The notes under the pieces were generated by a model. It searched no databases and had not been told where the DNA came from. It saw only the letters and a list, made by a program, of their open reading frames with translations. Below are positions 1 to 8,060 of a stretch of DNA of 32,197 bases, in pieces (positions within the stretch are counted from its first letter, which is position 1; each line of letters opens with the position of its first letter). The stretch comes from Flexilinea sp. (GTDB taxonomy: Bacteria; Chloroflexota; Anaerolineae; Anaerolineales; Anaerolineaceae): positions 1 to 32,197 of the forward strand of contig JAFRIR010000128.1 of assembly GCA_017432685.1 (NCBI GenBank), given 5' to 3'. A program made the translations under genes and the position numbers.

Positions 1-247
1 GGACGGCTGTGGTGACAGCGGGCCGGTTGCCCGGCGCACCGCAAGGGAAACTTCCCGGGCAGCTATCAGAATTGGAAGCGGCGTTTTCCATACAGGCTGG
101 TGAAGGTGCAAAGGGAACCGTCTCCGCTGTCACCTTTGTCAACCTGTCGTGACAGATGGTGACGGTTCCACTTCGGCACTACGCGCTTGTCATGATTCTC
201 ATGACAAGGCTCACCGTGCCTCCGGGCAACCGGCCTCACTGTCAGCA
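1..247. repeat. Nested inverted-repeat region
   Basis: No gene is visible before position 350. The region is built from inverted repeats. A perfect 14-bp pair GGCCGGTTGCCCGG (21-34) faces its complement at 222-235. Inside lie GGAACCGTC (114-122) facing GACGGTTCC (161-169), and CTTGTCATGA (186-195) facing TCATGACAAG (199-208) with a 3-nt loop. The whole can fold as one long hairpin, like a MITE or a palindromic repetitive element. The left end may lie outside the window. Confidence 0.55.
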
Positions 248-260
248 TCCAATTCGCACA

Positions 261-313
261 ACGAGATACGCCCCTGCCGTGCGGGCTGCGCCGCAGCAGC
301 AGAAACGTCTCGT
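261..313. repeat. Covarying hairpin element, copy 1
   Basis: A stem-loop bounded by ACGAGA (261-266) and TCTCGT (308-313), with inner stem TGCGG (280-284) / CCGCA (291-295) and loop GCTGCG. It lies just past the stop codon of the binding-protein gene ending at 350. A second copy at 1411-1466 keeps the outer arms and the fold, while the inner stem changes on both sides together. Confidence 0.6.
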
Positions 314-349
314 CGTGCTTCGTTGGTACGAGCTCAGAATCATTTTTCT

Positions 350-1354
350 CTACTTCTTGAAGAAGGAATTGAACTGGTCCATCATGTCATTGCCGATCTC
401 GGCTAGGTCTTCCCAGTCGACGGGCAGGGAATTTGCCGTGATCTCGGAAGCGGACTTCATGCCTTCGGGAAGGTCAATGCCATCAATGATAGGGGTGATG
501 TTGAAGGAGGGCAGGGAGGCCTGACCGCCTTCCGGGTCCAGGATGAAATCATAAAGCAGCTTCGCCAGCTCTTCATTCGGACATCCCACCGGGATGGCGA
601 TCGGACAGGCAATCGCAAGGACGTCATCCGTCGCCTGATAGCCCATCGCCGAGCCTTGAGCGATCTGGTTCAGGGTGGAATGTTCCGGAGAGATGCCGAT
701 CATATATTCACCGTTGGCGATCTTCTGATTGACCGCATTGGCGCTGGTATCAAAAACGATGTTCTGCTGCGCGAGTTTTTCAAAAAAGTCCCATCCATAC
801 TTCTCATTATGGCTCAGCCCGTAGACCCAGGCTTTTGCAGAGCCGGCAGAATTCGGGTCGGACATGATGATTTGCTTACGGAAAGCCGGATCCAGCAGTC
901 CGTCAAAATTGGTCGGAACCTGATCCCCGCTCATGCCTGTGGTACTGTAGGCAAGGCCCATGATCAGAATACGGGCGCCGGTAAAATAGCCCGCGGTATC
1001 TTTGAAGAGCGGGTCAACGGCTTTGGCGTAGGGAGAGTTATATTTCAGCAGCCGCTCCTGGTTTTTGAATTCGATCAAGCCGGAAGGCTCTGCCAGCCAT
1101 ACGACATCACAGGCAACCGTTCCGGACTCGAATTCACCCACCAGTTTTGTGTTGCAGTTGCCGGAGGTGCCGGCATAATACTCCAGCGTGACATTCGGGT
1201 ATTTTTCTTCGAATACTTTTTTGAAGGAACGGGCCACATCTTCTCCGGCGGAGGTATAAAGCATGACCGTACCTGAATATTCGTCATTTTCCTTTGCAGC
1301 CGCAGCGGAAATGAGCATCAGCAGCGAAAATAAAACCAGCACAAGCTTTTTCAT
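350..1354 (-). CDS. ABC transporter substrate-binding protein, iron/AfuA-like type
   Basis: Predicted secreted binding protein of 334 residues. A signal peptide fills about residues 1-20 (MKKLVLVLFSLLMLISAAAA). The mature chain looks like the Fe(3+)/2-aminoethylphosphonate/spermidine class of extracellular solute-binding proteins: an opening strand with VMLYTSAGEDVARSFKKVF, a DVVWLAEP hinge-region strand near residue 84, and a conserved FRKQIIMSDPNSAGSA segment typical of AfuA/FbpA relatives. There is no lipobox cysteine. The start is preceded by an AAGGAAAGGAAAA ribosome site. It follows the alpha/beta hydrolase gene by 55 nt, so the two may share a transcript. No permease or ATPase for it is present in the window; they may lie to the left. 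The substrate cannot be told: iron, phosphonate and polyamine are all possible. Confidence 0.8.
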   Translation of the reverse strand: MKKLVLVLFSLLMLISAAAAKENDEYSGTVMLYTSAGEDVARSFKKVFEEKYPNVTLEYYAGTSGNCNTKLVGEFESGTVACDVVWLAEPSGLIEFKNQERLLKYNSPYAKAVDPLFKDTAGYFTGARILIMGLAYSTTGMSGDQVPTNFDGLLDPAFRKQIIMSDPNSAGSAKAWVYGLSHNEKYGWDFFEKLAQQNIVFDTSANAVNQKIANGEYMIGISPEHSTLNQIAQGSAMGYQATDDVLAIACPIAIPVGCPNEELAKLLYDFILDPEGGQASLPSFNITPIIDGIDLPEGMKSASEITANSLPVDWEDLAEIGNDMMDQFNSFFKK

Positions 1355-1409
1355 GGGATTTTCCTTTCCTTATGAGTCCGGTAACTTTTATTCAGAACCA
1401 ATTAACGCA

Positions 1410-2438
1410 TCACGAGATACAGCCCTGCTGTGTTGGCTTCGCAACACCAGCAGAGCAGTCTCCGTGTGCTCCGTTCTGATTAGTTACTGATTCTGTTATT
1501 TTTCCGTCCAGCAGGCGGTTGACTGCGGCCGTATATTCTTCCGGGGCACAGATGTAAGCCGCCGCATGACCGCAGTTGTCGATCAGGTGCAGCTCTTTCG
1601 GCGTGATGCAGGCTTCATACATACTTTCAGACATCCGGGTCGGAACAAAGGCATCGTTTTTCCCGTGGAAGAAAAGGATCGGGACATCTGCTTTCCGAAC
1701 GCATTCTTCACCGATAGAGGTGTTGAAATCAACATGGTTCAACACCTTCGCCCAGAACCAGGCCAGATAACCGATGGGAAAAAAGGGCAGATGGTACATG
1801 TCAGCGCTCAGGGCTTTGCTGATGCCGAGAATAGAGTTGAAACCGCAGTCGTCGATGATGCCGCAGACATTCTTCAGCTTCATGTCGGCACAGTGGATCA
1901 CCGTCGCACCGCCCATGGAAAGCCCGTGCAGGTAGATGCGCGGGTTGTCATACATCTCGTTGATTTTATCGACCCATTTCGCCACATCGAAGCGATCGAG
2001 CTCCGAAAAACCCAGGTAGCGGCCTTCCGAATTGCCGTGTGCCCGGTCATTCATGAGGAGAACGGTGGTGCCGCGGTCCCGGTAGATTTTGATTTTGTCA
2101 CAGTAATCTTCTTCCATGCCGGATTTGTAACCATGAACACAGATGACGACCTCTTTCGGATCCCCCTCGAGAAGGTAGCCTTTCAGTTTCAGCCCGTCGA
2201 AGGAAGTGACCTCCAGTTCCCTGAACGGAAGCTGAGAGAACTCTTCATGGCAGGCTTCGCGATTTGCGTAGAGCATCCGTGCAGTAGGACGCATCAGGTC
2301 CGCATCGGAATCGATAAAGTTTGGGTCGTCGTTTGGTTTGGCATTGAACTTCATGTCAAACGTTGAAGCGAAAACATAATAACCGGCCGCGAACAGACCA
2401 ATGATCAGCACCAAAAGAATGAGCAGAAAGTATATCAT
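1410..2438 (-). CDS. Membrane-anchored alpha/beta hydrolase
   Basis: Predicted serine hydrolase of 342 residues with an N-terminal membrane segment (about residues 2-24). The alpha/beta-hydrolase signature is complete: oxyanion loop VHGYKSG near 101, nucleophile Ser174 in HGLSMGG, Asp262 in FFHGKNDAFVP, and His291 in DNCGHAAAY. The family includes bacterial esterases and peptidase-like hydrolases anchored in the membrane; the substrate is unknown. The extreme C-terminus is odd. The last 18 or so codons are read from a hairpin repeat (1411-1466) whose complement supplies the stop codon, so residues from about 325 onward are probably a late addition rather than part of the fold. It lies between the MFS gene and the binding-protein gene, all on the same strand. 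Confidence 0.85.
   Translation of the reverse strand: MIYFLLILLVLIIGLFAAGYYVFASTFDMKFNAKPNDDPNFIDSDADLMRPTARMLYANREACHEEFSQLPFRELEVTSFDGLKLKGYLLEGDPKEVVICVHGYKSGMEEDYCDKIKIYRDRGTTVLLMNDRAHGNSEGRYLGFSELDRFDVAKWVDKINEMYDNPRIYLHGLSMGGATVIHCADMKLKNVCGIIDDCGFNSILGISKALSADMYHLPFFPIGYLAWFWAKVLNHVDFNTSIGEECVRKADVPILFFHGKNDAFVPTRMSESMYEACITPKELHLIDNCGHAAAYICAPEEYTAAVNRLLDGKITESVTNQNGAHGDCSAGVAKPTQQGCIS
1411..1466. repeat. Covarying hairpin element, copy 2
   Basis: Outer arms CACGAGA (1411-1417) and TCTCCGTG (1459-1466); inner stem CTGCTG-TGTTG (1425-1435) facing CAACA-C-CAGCAG (1442-1453), loop GCTTCG. Compared with copy 1 at 261-313, the inner pair TGCGG/CCGCA has become TGTTG/CAACA, a double compensatory change. 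It overlaps the 3' end of the hydrolase gene and provides its stop. Confidence 0.6.
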
Positions 2439-2499
2439 TTATTTATCCGATCTCTTATCCAATATTTCAAACGCGTCAGAGTGGCAGGTTTCCGTGGGG

Positions 2500-2603
2500 C
2501 GAAGCTCCTGCTCCGAATATAAATCGGGCGTCAGCCCGTACCTTACGGAGCAGGCAATAACTGCCGCCTCCATACCCTCGCCCGGTAGTTTTTAGAGATG
2601 CCC
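2500..2603 (-). repeat. Degenerate MITE-like element with inserted hairpin
   Basis: On the minus strand, 2603 down to 2561 matches 38 of 43 bases of the left end of the MITE at 7918-7960 (begins GGGCATCTCTAAAAACT). About 60 nt follow that are not in the other copy; they form their own hairpin, CCTGCTCCG facing CGGAGCAGG, with a nested CGGGC/GCCCG. Then the shared block CGGAAACCT resumes. No second terminal repeat is seen, so this copy looks decayed. Confidence 0.5.
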
Positions 2604-2606
2604 TAA

Positions 2607-2630
2607 TTTCTTATTTCTTATTTCTTATTT
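2607..2630. repeat. Heptamer array (TTTCTTA)
   Basis: Three perfect tandem TTTCTTA units at 2607-2627 (AAATAAG on the minus strand), running directly into the stop codon of the MFS gene at 2631-2633. The same heptamer is used in the array at 24258-24374. Only one arm is present here. Confidence 0.6.
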
Positions 2631-4028
2631 TTATACCACTACATTGTCCAGGTCCACGTCCTTCGTTTCTTTGACCTTCCACATCATGATGAGCAGGGAG
2701 ATAGCCATCAGCGGCAGATAGGAAACCGTCAGCACGAAGGGCAGGTTCATGGAACCCGCGATGAGGGTAACGACACCGTTATAGACCATGTTCAGCCCGG
2801 TACCAACCATACCCAGCAGCTGCATGGAACCGACGACGGACGCCCGGATCTGTGTCGGGGTGGATTCTGAGGTGATGACAAAATAGAGCATATCAGAGAT
2901 GGACCACAGACCCGCAATGGAAAAACCGTAGGCAAAACCGGTGATATAGGGATTCAGCTCCGCACTACAGCCCCAGGCGAACACACCCAGCCCGATCGCG
3001 GCCCACAGGCCAAGGATCAGCGCGGACTTCTTGCGCCCCAATGCATCAGTCAGGAAACCGCCGATGAGGGTGAAAACACCGTTGATGAGGGGATAAAACA
3101 TCAAAATCGTTTCGGAGCCGGAGGTGGTGATGGCTCCCCGGGCAACCCCGACTTCGATCATGTTCTGGAATTTGCCGGTATAGCCGGTAGCGAAAGCCAT
3201 CAAGACCGCCACGATAGCGATATAACGGGTCTGCTTGTTTTTGAAGATAAACTTGAAGGCTGCGGGTACGGAGACACTCTGCTCTTTTTCCGCATCCGCT
3301 TTGTCAGCCGCCGTAAGGGCTTTGCGTTCTTCCTCGCTTGCCTTCAGATATTCGAGTCTCTTTTTGGTGAAGACCGGCGTCTCCTTCACGAGGAAGATGG
3401 CGGCGATCCCGACAGCAAAAGCCAGGATGATGGGAATGATGTAAACATTGCGCCAGGTTCCCGGGTTGTTCCGGTCCACATAAAGTTTCACAAAAAGTCC
3501 CAGCAGGGAAACGGAGATCAGCGCGATACCTTTGGTGATGGAACAGAGCTTGGCGCGATGCTGTTTCGGTGCGCATTCCATCAGGTAGATCACCTGTACA
3601 TCGTTCGGGGTGAAGAAGGTCATCAGGACAACGCCGACCAGGTAAAGCGCGATGTTGTGGGAGATGATGGAAATCAGCATCCCGACGCCCATGCCGAGGG
3701 TGTTGATAATCAGAAATAGCCGCCGCCCGTATTTGTCAGCCAGGGCCTTATAAAAGGGTGAGACCAGATAGATCAGGTAGCAGGCCGTGGTCACCAGATC
3801 CAGTGTACCGGAGGCTTTGTCATATTCCGGGGTGCCGAAAGTGGTATTAAACAGGTCACAGATCGTGAAGGAGGCAACAGTTCCCCTGATGTTGGACGCC
3901 AGCTCGTCCACAATGTAAACGACGGTCAGGACAATGATCAGGACAATGAAGTAATTTTTGGCCTTATGGAACTTTTGCGCCTTCTCGAGCTGCGCGATTT
4001 CCCTTTGTTCTCTGGTTCTTGAATTCAT
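2631..4028 (-). CDS. MFS transporter, metabolite/sugar symporter-like
   Basis: Predicted 12-helix major facilitator superfamily permease, 465 residues. The loop between helices 2 and 3 carries the MFS motif A (ALADKYGRRLFLI), and the equivalent loop in the second half reads FLTDALGRKKSALI. These two related copies and the charged central loop at about residues 215-260 (many K/E residues) show the usual 6+6 layout. A cytoplasmic N-terminus rich in charged residues precedes helix 1. The start ATG has a GGGGG ribosome site 8-9 nt upstream and an extended -10 promoter at 4060-4068. The substrate is unknown; the length fits sugar or organic-acid symporters. The heptamer array begins right at its stop codon. 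Confidence 0.85.
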   Translation of the reverse strand: MNSRTREQREIAQLEKAQKFHKAKNYFIVLIIVLTVVYIVDELASNIRGTVASFTICDLFNTTFGTPEYDKASGTLDLVTTACYLIYLVSPFYKALADKYGRRLFLIINTLGMGVGMLISIISHNIALYLVGVVLMTFFTPNDVQVIYLMECAPKQHRAKLCSITKGIALISVSLLGLFVKLYVDRNNPGTWRNVYIIPIILAFAVGIAAIFLVKETPVFTKKRLEYLKASEEERKALTAADKADAEKEQSVSVPAAFKFIFKNKQTRYIAIVAVLMAFATGYTGKFQNMIEVGVARGAITTSGSETILMFYPLINGVFTLIGGFLTDALGRKKSALILGLWAAIGLGVFAWGCSAELNPYITGFAYGFSIAGLWSISDMLYFVITSESTPTQIRASVVGSMQLLGMVGTGLNMVYNGVVTLIAGSMNLPFVLTVSYLPLMAISLLIMMWKVKETKDVDLDNVVV

Positions 4029-4059
4029 AAGAATCCCCCTCTTGGTTTTTATTGTTCTT

Positions 4060-4068
4060 ATTATATCA
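4060..4068 (-). promoter_or_regulatory. Extended -10 promoter of the MFS gene
   Basis: On the minus strand TGATATAAT gives a perfect -10 with an upstream TG (extended -10). No good -35 is seen, which fits the extended type. The expected start site near 4053 leaves a leader of about 25 nt containing the GGGGG ribosome site. The same nine bases occur in front of the gene at 29452. Confidence 0.6.
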
Positions 4069-4079
4069 TGTGCAAATTA

Positions 4080-4346
4080 TCAAACCAGTCCCGTATTGCG
4101 GGTTAAGAAAAGTGCCAGCGCCAGCAGAAACAAAAAAATGATCACAATGCTCCCAATCAGGATCACTTTCCGCCTGCGAGGGCGTGCCGGATAGGGAATC
4201 GCTCCGGTGTTTCCGCAGAACAGGCAGGCGCTGCGATCCAACGGGATCTCTTTGCCGCATTTCGGACAGAAGCGGACAGCATTCTGCCTGTCCGGATCCG
4301 GTACCCGGGGCTTTTCCTGAGCGGTCAGGCGGATCTTTTCACTCAT
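4080..4346 (-). CDS. Small zinc-ribbon membrane protein
   Basis: Protein of 88 residues. A four-cysteine zinc ribbon (CPKC at 27-30, CLFC at 41-44) precedes a basic stretch (RPRRRK, 55-60) and a single membrane helix at about 61-81, ending in a short tail. The basic stretch suggests that the ribbon stays in the cytoplasm. Its ATG overlaps the TGA of the upstream glycosyltransferase gene (ATGA at 4343-4346), so translation is probably coupled. Function unknown; small ribbon-plus-helix proteins of this kind are common and not informative by themselves. Confidence 0.75.
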   Translation of the reverse strand: MSEKIRLTAQEKPRVPDPDRQNAVRFCPKCGKEIPLDRSACLFCGNTGAIPYPARPRRRKVILIGSIVIIFLFLLALALFLTRNTGLV

Positions 4347-5941
4347 GGCAGCTCCTTTTTGAAGACCATGCCGAAGTTGTTTTCTGTCAGGAATTCATAA
4401 CCGGGAATAGCCTTTTCTGCGGCTGCCGAATAAAAGGCGGCAGTCAGAGCCATCTTATCAGAATTGACACCCCTTTCCGTCACCCCCTCCGCACTGTAAG
4501 CCCGGATGTTCTCGTTTTCCAGCAGGATCAGGTCCGGATGCCATTCCGAAAGGAGCGGAAATGAAGCCAGATTCCAATCCGTCAGGACGGCATAGCCCTC
4601 CTGTTCAGGAAAATAGACTTTCCAGTCGCGGTAAACCCGGGTCATCCGTTCCGGGGGAACCTCCGGAAGGGGCAGATAATCTGCCTGAAGCGTGTTGTAA
4701 AGCGCGATAGAACCGGAGTTTTCCTCCCGGTGCAGCTGTATCTTCATCAGAGGAATATCGGTATGCACATTGAGGATCATTTGAAGTCCCAGCAAGACAT
4801 ACAAAGCATTCCGGGCAGAACTCCGGTATCGTGCCGGCAGTATCTCCGGGAACCATCCAAGACAGGCAGCCAGCGGCAGCATGATAGGCAGGAAATAATG
4901 CAGCCGGCTGGCTGCCGCGTTCAGGTTGACGGTACAGGCCGTCACCAGATAGCACAGCAGCACAGTCCCGAGCGTTCGGATATTTCTCTTTCGTGATACC
5001 ACCGCACCGATGAGCGTGACAAACGCCAATGCGATCCAGGGCAGACGCAGATAGTTCTCCGTCAGCCAGTCAGGAAGATGACCGTCTTCCAGAAAGACGT
5101 TCTGATATTGCAGGAAGATGCCGCTGCCGCTGAGCTCCGTCTGCTGCTTCATGATGCCGAAAATTTCCGCCCGTTCCTGCGGGAGCAGAAGCAGCGGATC
5201 AGAGAACAAAATTGCCGCCGCCATCACCAGCAGGAACAAACCGGCTTTGACAATGAGCTGACGGAAGCTGACAGTCTCCGCAATCAGGCAGCAGAGCAGA
5301 TAGGCCGGGATGGCAAGAGCAAAGTAAAGCCCGAGATATTTGGTCCCGATGGCCGCACCGCAGGCAAAAGCTGCGAAGAAAAAATTTCTGCCGCAGCGCA
5401 TTTCGTCCCGGTCCAGAAAGAAAAAGGTCAGGCTCAGGAAGAGCAGTGTCAAGCTGTCCGGATGCCACCAGAAATCGTTTTGCAGCACCGCGGGCATGGT
5501 CAGAAGCAGCACATCCAGCAGCACCGCGGTAAGGATATTTTTGAATTTTGTGACGATCCAGGTCAGCAGTCCCGCTGAAAGGATCATCGGCAGGACGCTG
5601 ATCATCTGCCGCAGGACACACATGATCACCCGGGTGTTTCCCTGCCACACCGAAGGAAAAAGCTTCAGCGGCAGGATGCTGAGCGCTGACCAGAAGTAGA
5701 AGGGAAAACCGTAGAAATAATGCAGGTAGATAAAGAAGCTGCGCAGGGTCTGATAAAGGCTGTCCCCGGGTGTGAGCATGCGGATCACATGCCCGTACTG
5801 GGCATATTCGTCCACCTCGAAGACCTCCAGCATTTCCGGTGTCTCAGCCCCGGTCAGATTCGCCGGGATCAGTGAACAGAAATATGTCAGCCCGATCAGA
5901 ATCAAGAGCCAAACGGTTGTCTTCCTTTTGCTAATTTCCAC
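4343..5941 (-). CDS. GT39-like membrane glycosyltransferase (ArnT/PMT-type GT-C fold)
   Basis: Polytopic membrane protein of 532 residues. Its layout fits the GT-C fold of protein mannosyltransferase/ArnT relatives: a first helix (about 9-25), then an outer loop with an acidic pair in VDEYAQYGHV (Asp44-Glu45) where that fold keeps its catalytic acid, then many hydrophobic helices and a soluble C-terminal part after about residue 400. Such enzymes move a sugar from a polyprenyl-phosphate donor on the outer face. The reading frame stays open upstream, but that stretch overlaps the S9 peptidase gene antisense-free in another frame and is not hydrophobic. I chose the GTG at 5941, which has AGGG 8 nt upstream and lies 16 nt after the peptidase stop codon. 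Acceptor unknown. Confidence 0.7.
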   Translation of the reverse strand: MEISKRKTTVWLLILIGLTYFCSLIPANLTGAETPEMLEVFEVDEYAQYGHVIRMLTPGDSLYQTLRSFFIYLHYFYGFPFYFWSALSILPLKLFPSVWQGNTRVIMCVLRQMISVLPMILSAGLLTWIVTKFKNILTAVLLDVLLLTMPAVLQNDFWWHPDSLTLLFLSLTFFFLDRDEMRCGRNFFFAAFACGAAIGTKYLGLYFALAIPAYLLCCLIAETVSFRQLIVKAGLFLLVMAAAILFSDPLLLLPQERAEIFGIMKQQTELSGSGIFLQYQNVFLEDGHLPDWLTENYLRLPWIALAFVTLIGAVVSRKRNIRTLGTVLLCYLVTACTVNLNAAASRLHYFLPIMLPLAACLGWFPEILPARYRSSARNALYVLLGLQMILNVHTDIPLMKIQLHREENSGSIALYNTLQADYLPLPEVPPERMTRVYRDWKVYFPEQEGYAVLTDWNLASFPLLSEWHPDLILLENENIRAYSAEGVTERGVNSDKMALTAAFYSAAAEKAIPGYEFLTENNFGMVFKKELP

Positions 5942-5957
5942 GGTAAAAGCCCTGAAT

Positions 5958-7790
5958 TTACAAATACTGCTGGAGGAACTGATGCAGCGTGAGCAGGTAA
6001 TCTTTGATGTGTTCTGCCTTGCGGAAGCCGTGTCCTTCACCCTCGTAAAGTTTGAAGACATGCGGGACATGAATACGGTCCAGCAGCCCCTCGGACTGCT
6101 CCTTCGGCACCACCACATCTTTGTCGCCCTGAAAGATCGCCAGCGGAACCGCAATCTTTTCCGCATGATAAAGCGGCGACCAGGCATAATACTTTTCTTC
6201 CGCTTCAGGAAGAGCTCCGGTCAGGCTTTCAGTGTAATGCAGCTCCAGCTTCCAGGTAGAACGGGCCAGTCCGAACAGATCAGACACACCGTAAAGCGAA
6301 GCGCCCGCGGCATAAACCTTCGGATACCTGGTGAGAACGTTCAGCACGGTGAACCCGCCGGAGCTGCCGCCGGTGATGAGCAGCCGTTTCGGATCGGCAA
6401 GGCCTTTCTCCCCGAGAAATTTTGCCACTGTTACCGCGTCTTCCGTGTCATATTCGCCCCAGTGTCCGTTTAGACTTTCGAGATATTTACGTCCGTACCC
6501 GGCACTGCCGCGATAGTTCAGCCTCACATAAGCATAGCCCAGTGAGCAGAAATAAGCAGTCTCTGCGGAAAAACACTGGTCTGCTTTTCCGGTCGGTCCG
6601 CCATGGATCTGCACAATGGCAGGCGGTGCCCCGTGCCAGCCGTAATCCGGACTGCAGGGCGGGTAATAGAGCCCATAAACAGTCATCCCGCCTTTGGTTT
6701 TCCAGCTGATCTCACGAGGAAGGGAAACGAAGGACGCGTCCAGTTTGAGATCATTAGTGCGGTAGATCACCTCCCATTCCCCTTTGCTCATCACGACCAC
6801 CTGAGAGAAATCCAGCGGTCCGGCCGCGATCGCCGCCACCTTCCCGTCCCGTGAGACACGAACCTGTTCAAAGGCAGTCAGGTGATCCGGGGAGATCCGT
6901 TGTTCAATAGCGGTTTCCGGATGGCAGATCCAGATCTCGCTCTTTGTCCCGTACATACGGGTATATGCGATCCGGCGGCTGTCCGCAAACCAGCCATAAG
7001 AGCAATTCCCTTGTGTGAAAGCCGGAACAGATAGCGCAAAACCCTCCCCATGGATGACAACACGGTGGTCACCGGTGGTCAGATCGTAAACGATCAGGTC
7101 TTCCCAGTCACCGGAAGCAATGATATAGGCAAGTTTCTTCCCGTCCGGTGAGAAATGCGGCTGAGAAGCAGGATCCGGTCTGCCGCCCGCGATGCAGTGA
7201 ACGTTTTTCAGTTCCATGGTCCCCGCATCCACATCAGCCAGCATCACCCGGGAACCGCTCCAGGGCATTTCCGGGTGGTCCCATTCCACCCAGGTAAATT
7301 TTGTTCCGTCCGGGCTCCACTCGGGCTGCATATAAAAATCAGCCCCTTTGATCCAAAGCCTCGGCCAGTCATAAGCGGAGAGCTCCAGCAGCGCGATCTG
7401 GTCATGTTCGCCGTCACTGGTCACATAAGCCACATATTTTCCGTTGGGGCTGATGACAGGAGTCGAACGGTCAAAGCGGTCATTGGTCAGCGGAACTGCC
7501 CGGTCGGAACCGTCACGGACAGCAAACAGCCCGTTGGCGCCGGAGCAGAAAACAGTCAGATCTCCGTGAACATCCAAATCACCGCCGCCATAGCCTACAC
7601 TGCCGTAAACATCGTGTCCGGTCTGCACTGTCTCGAGCGGCTTTCCTTCAGCCTTTCGGTAAAGGATGGATCTGGCAGAAAAAGCCAATCCGCTGCCGTC
7701 ACTGTTCCATTTAAAATCACTCACCCGGGCTCGATTAGCCACCAGATCCGGGTCGATATGTCCGTTCCATAAACCATAAGGGAGCTGCAT
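5958..7790 (-). CDS. S9 family peptidase (prolyl oligopeptidase/acylaminoacyl peptidase type)
   Basis: Predicted cytoplasmic serine peptidase of 610 residues. The N-terminal two thirds show WD40-like beta-propeller repeats (for example STPVISPNGKYVAYVTSDG and QPHFSPDGKKLAYI). The C-terminal third is the alpha/beta-hydrolase domain with IVQIHGGPTG, catalytic Ser476 in GGSSGG, Asp558 in QGDKDVVVP and His587 in GEGHGF. In this family the propeller restricts access so that short peptides are cut. The start is set at the ATG at 7790 because AAAGGAGG lies 6 nt before it; a start nine codons earlier would put that site inside the gene. It is the first gene of an operon with the glycosyltransferase and zinc-ribbon genes. 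Confidence 0.9.
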   Translation of the reverse strand: MQLPYGLWNGHIDPDLVANRARVSDFKWNSDGSGLAFSARSILYRKAEGKPLETVQTGHDVYGSVGYGGGDLDVHGDLTVFCSGANGLFAVRDGSDRAVPLTNDRFDRSTPVISPNGKYVAYVTSDGEHDQIALLELSAYDWPRLWIKGADFYMQPEWSPDGTKFTWVEWDHPEMPWSGSRVMLADVDAGTMELKNVHCIAGGRPDPASQPHFSPDGKKLAYIIASGDWEDLIVYDLTTGDHRVVIHGEGFALSVPAFTQGNCSYGWFADSRRIAYTRMYGTKSEIWICHPETAIEQRISPDHLTAFEQVRVSRDGKVAAIAAGPLDFSQVVVMSKGEWEVIYRTNDLKLDASFVSLPREISWKTKGGMTVYGLYYPPCSPDYGWHGAPPAIVQIHGGPTGKADQCFSAETAYFCSLGYAYVRLNYRGSAGYGRKYLESLNGHWGEYDTEDAVTVAKFLGEKGLADPKRLLITGGSSGGFTVLNVLTRYPKVYAAGASLYGVSDLFGLARSTWKLELHYTESLTGALPEAEEKYYAWSPLYHAEKIAVPLAIFQGDKDVVVPKEQSEGLLDRIHVPHVFKLYEGEGHGFRKAEHIKDYLLTLHQFLQQYL

Positions 7791-7818
7791 AGAAAACCTC
7801 CTTTGAATTATTTCCATT

Positions 7819-7849
7819 TTGACAGTTCTGATCTGTCATCCTATATAAT
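7819..7849 (+). promoter_or_regulatory. Promoter with embedded operator for the TIR/HD-RyR operon
   Basis: Perfect -35 TTGACA (7819-7824), then TATATA (7842-7847, spacing 17) or TATAAT (7844-7849, spacing 19). The inverted repeat TGACAG-N7-CTGTCA (7820-7838) overlaps the -35 and the spacer, where a repressor would block RNA polymerase. It also lies 30 nt upstream of the divergent peptidase gene and could act on both. Confidence 0.55.
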
Positions 7850-7917
7850 TATATTATTATTTATATTGTAAAGTGAAAGAAAGCCACCGGGTTTTGCGTT
7901 TTGAAAGAAAATCATTG

Positions 7918-8047
7918 GGGCACCTCTAAAAACTAATGGGCGGGGGTATGGGGGCGGCAGCCCCCGGAAACCTCCCGAGGAGATTCAGAGAATAAATTCT
8001 CTGAATCTCCTCGGGACAGAGAAAAATTGGAGTTTTTAGAGGTTCCC
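7918..8047 (+). mobile_element. MITE, 130 bp
   Basis: Terminal inverted repeats GGGCACCTCTAAAAACT (7918-7934) and its near-complement ending at 8047, flanked by the direct repeat ATTG (7914-7917 and 8048-8051), a likely 4-bp target duplication. The inside holds a perfect 19-bp stem (CCCGAGGAGATTCAGAGAA at 7974-7992, complement at 7997-8015) with loop TAAA. No transposase is encoded. It sits between the promoter at 7819-7849 and the ribosome site of the TIR gene, so it becomes part of the mRNA leader. No U-run follows the stem, so it is not a classic terminator. Confidence 0.7.
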
Positions 8048-8060
8048 ATTGGAGGTACAG

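Noticed and set aside
5942..6187. N-terminal extension of the glycosyltransferase gene
   Set aside because: The extra 82 codons overlap the peptidase gene in another frame, are rich in Arg/Ser/Trp and lack the helices expected; GTG at 5941 fits better.
7974..8015. Reading the 19-bp stem as an intrinsic terminator
   Set aside because: No T-run follows on either strand, and it lies inside a MITE.
8049..8060. TTG start four codons before the TIR gene ATG
   Set aside because: It would place the ribosome site GGAGG within the coding sequence.
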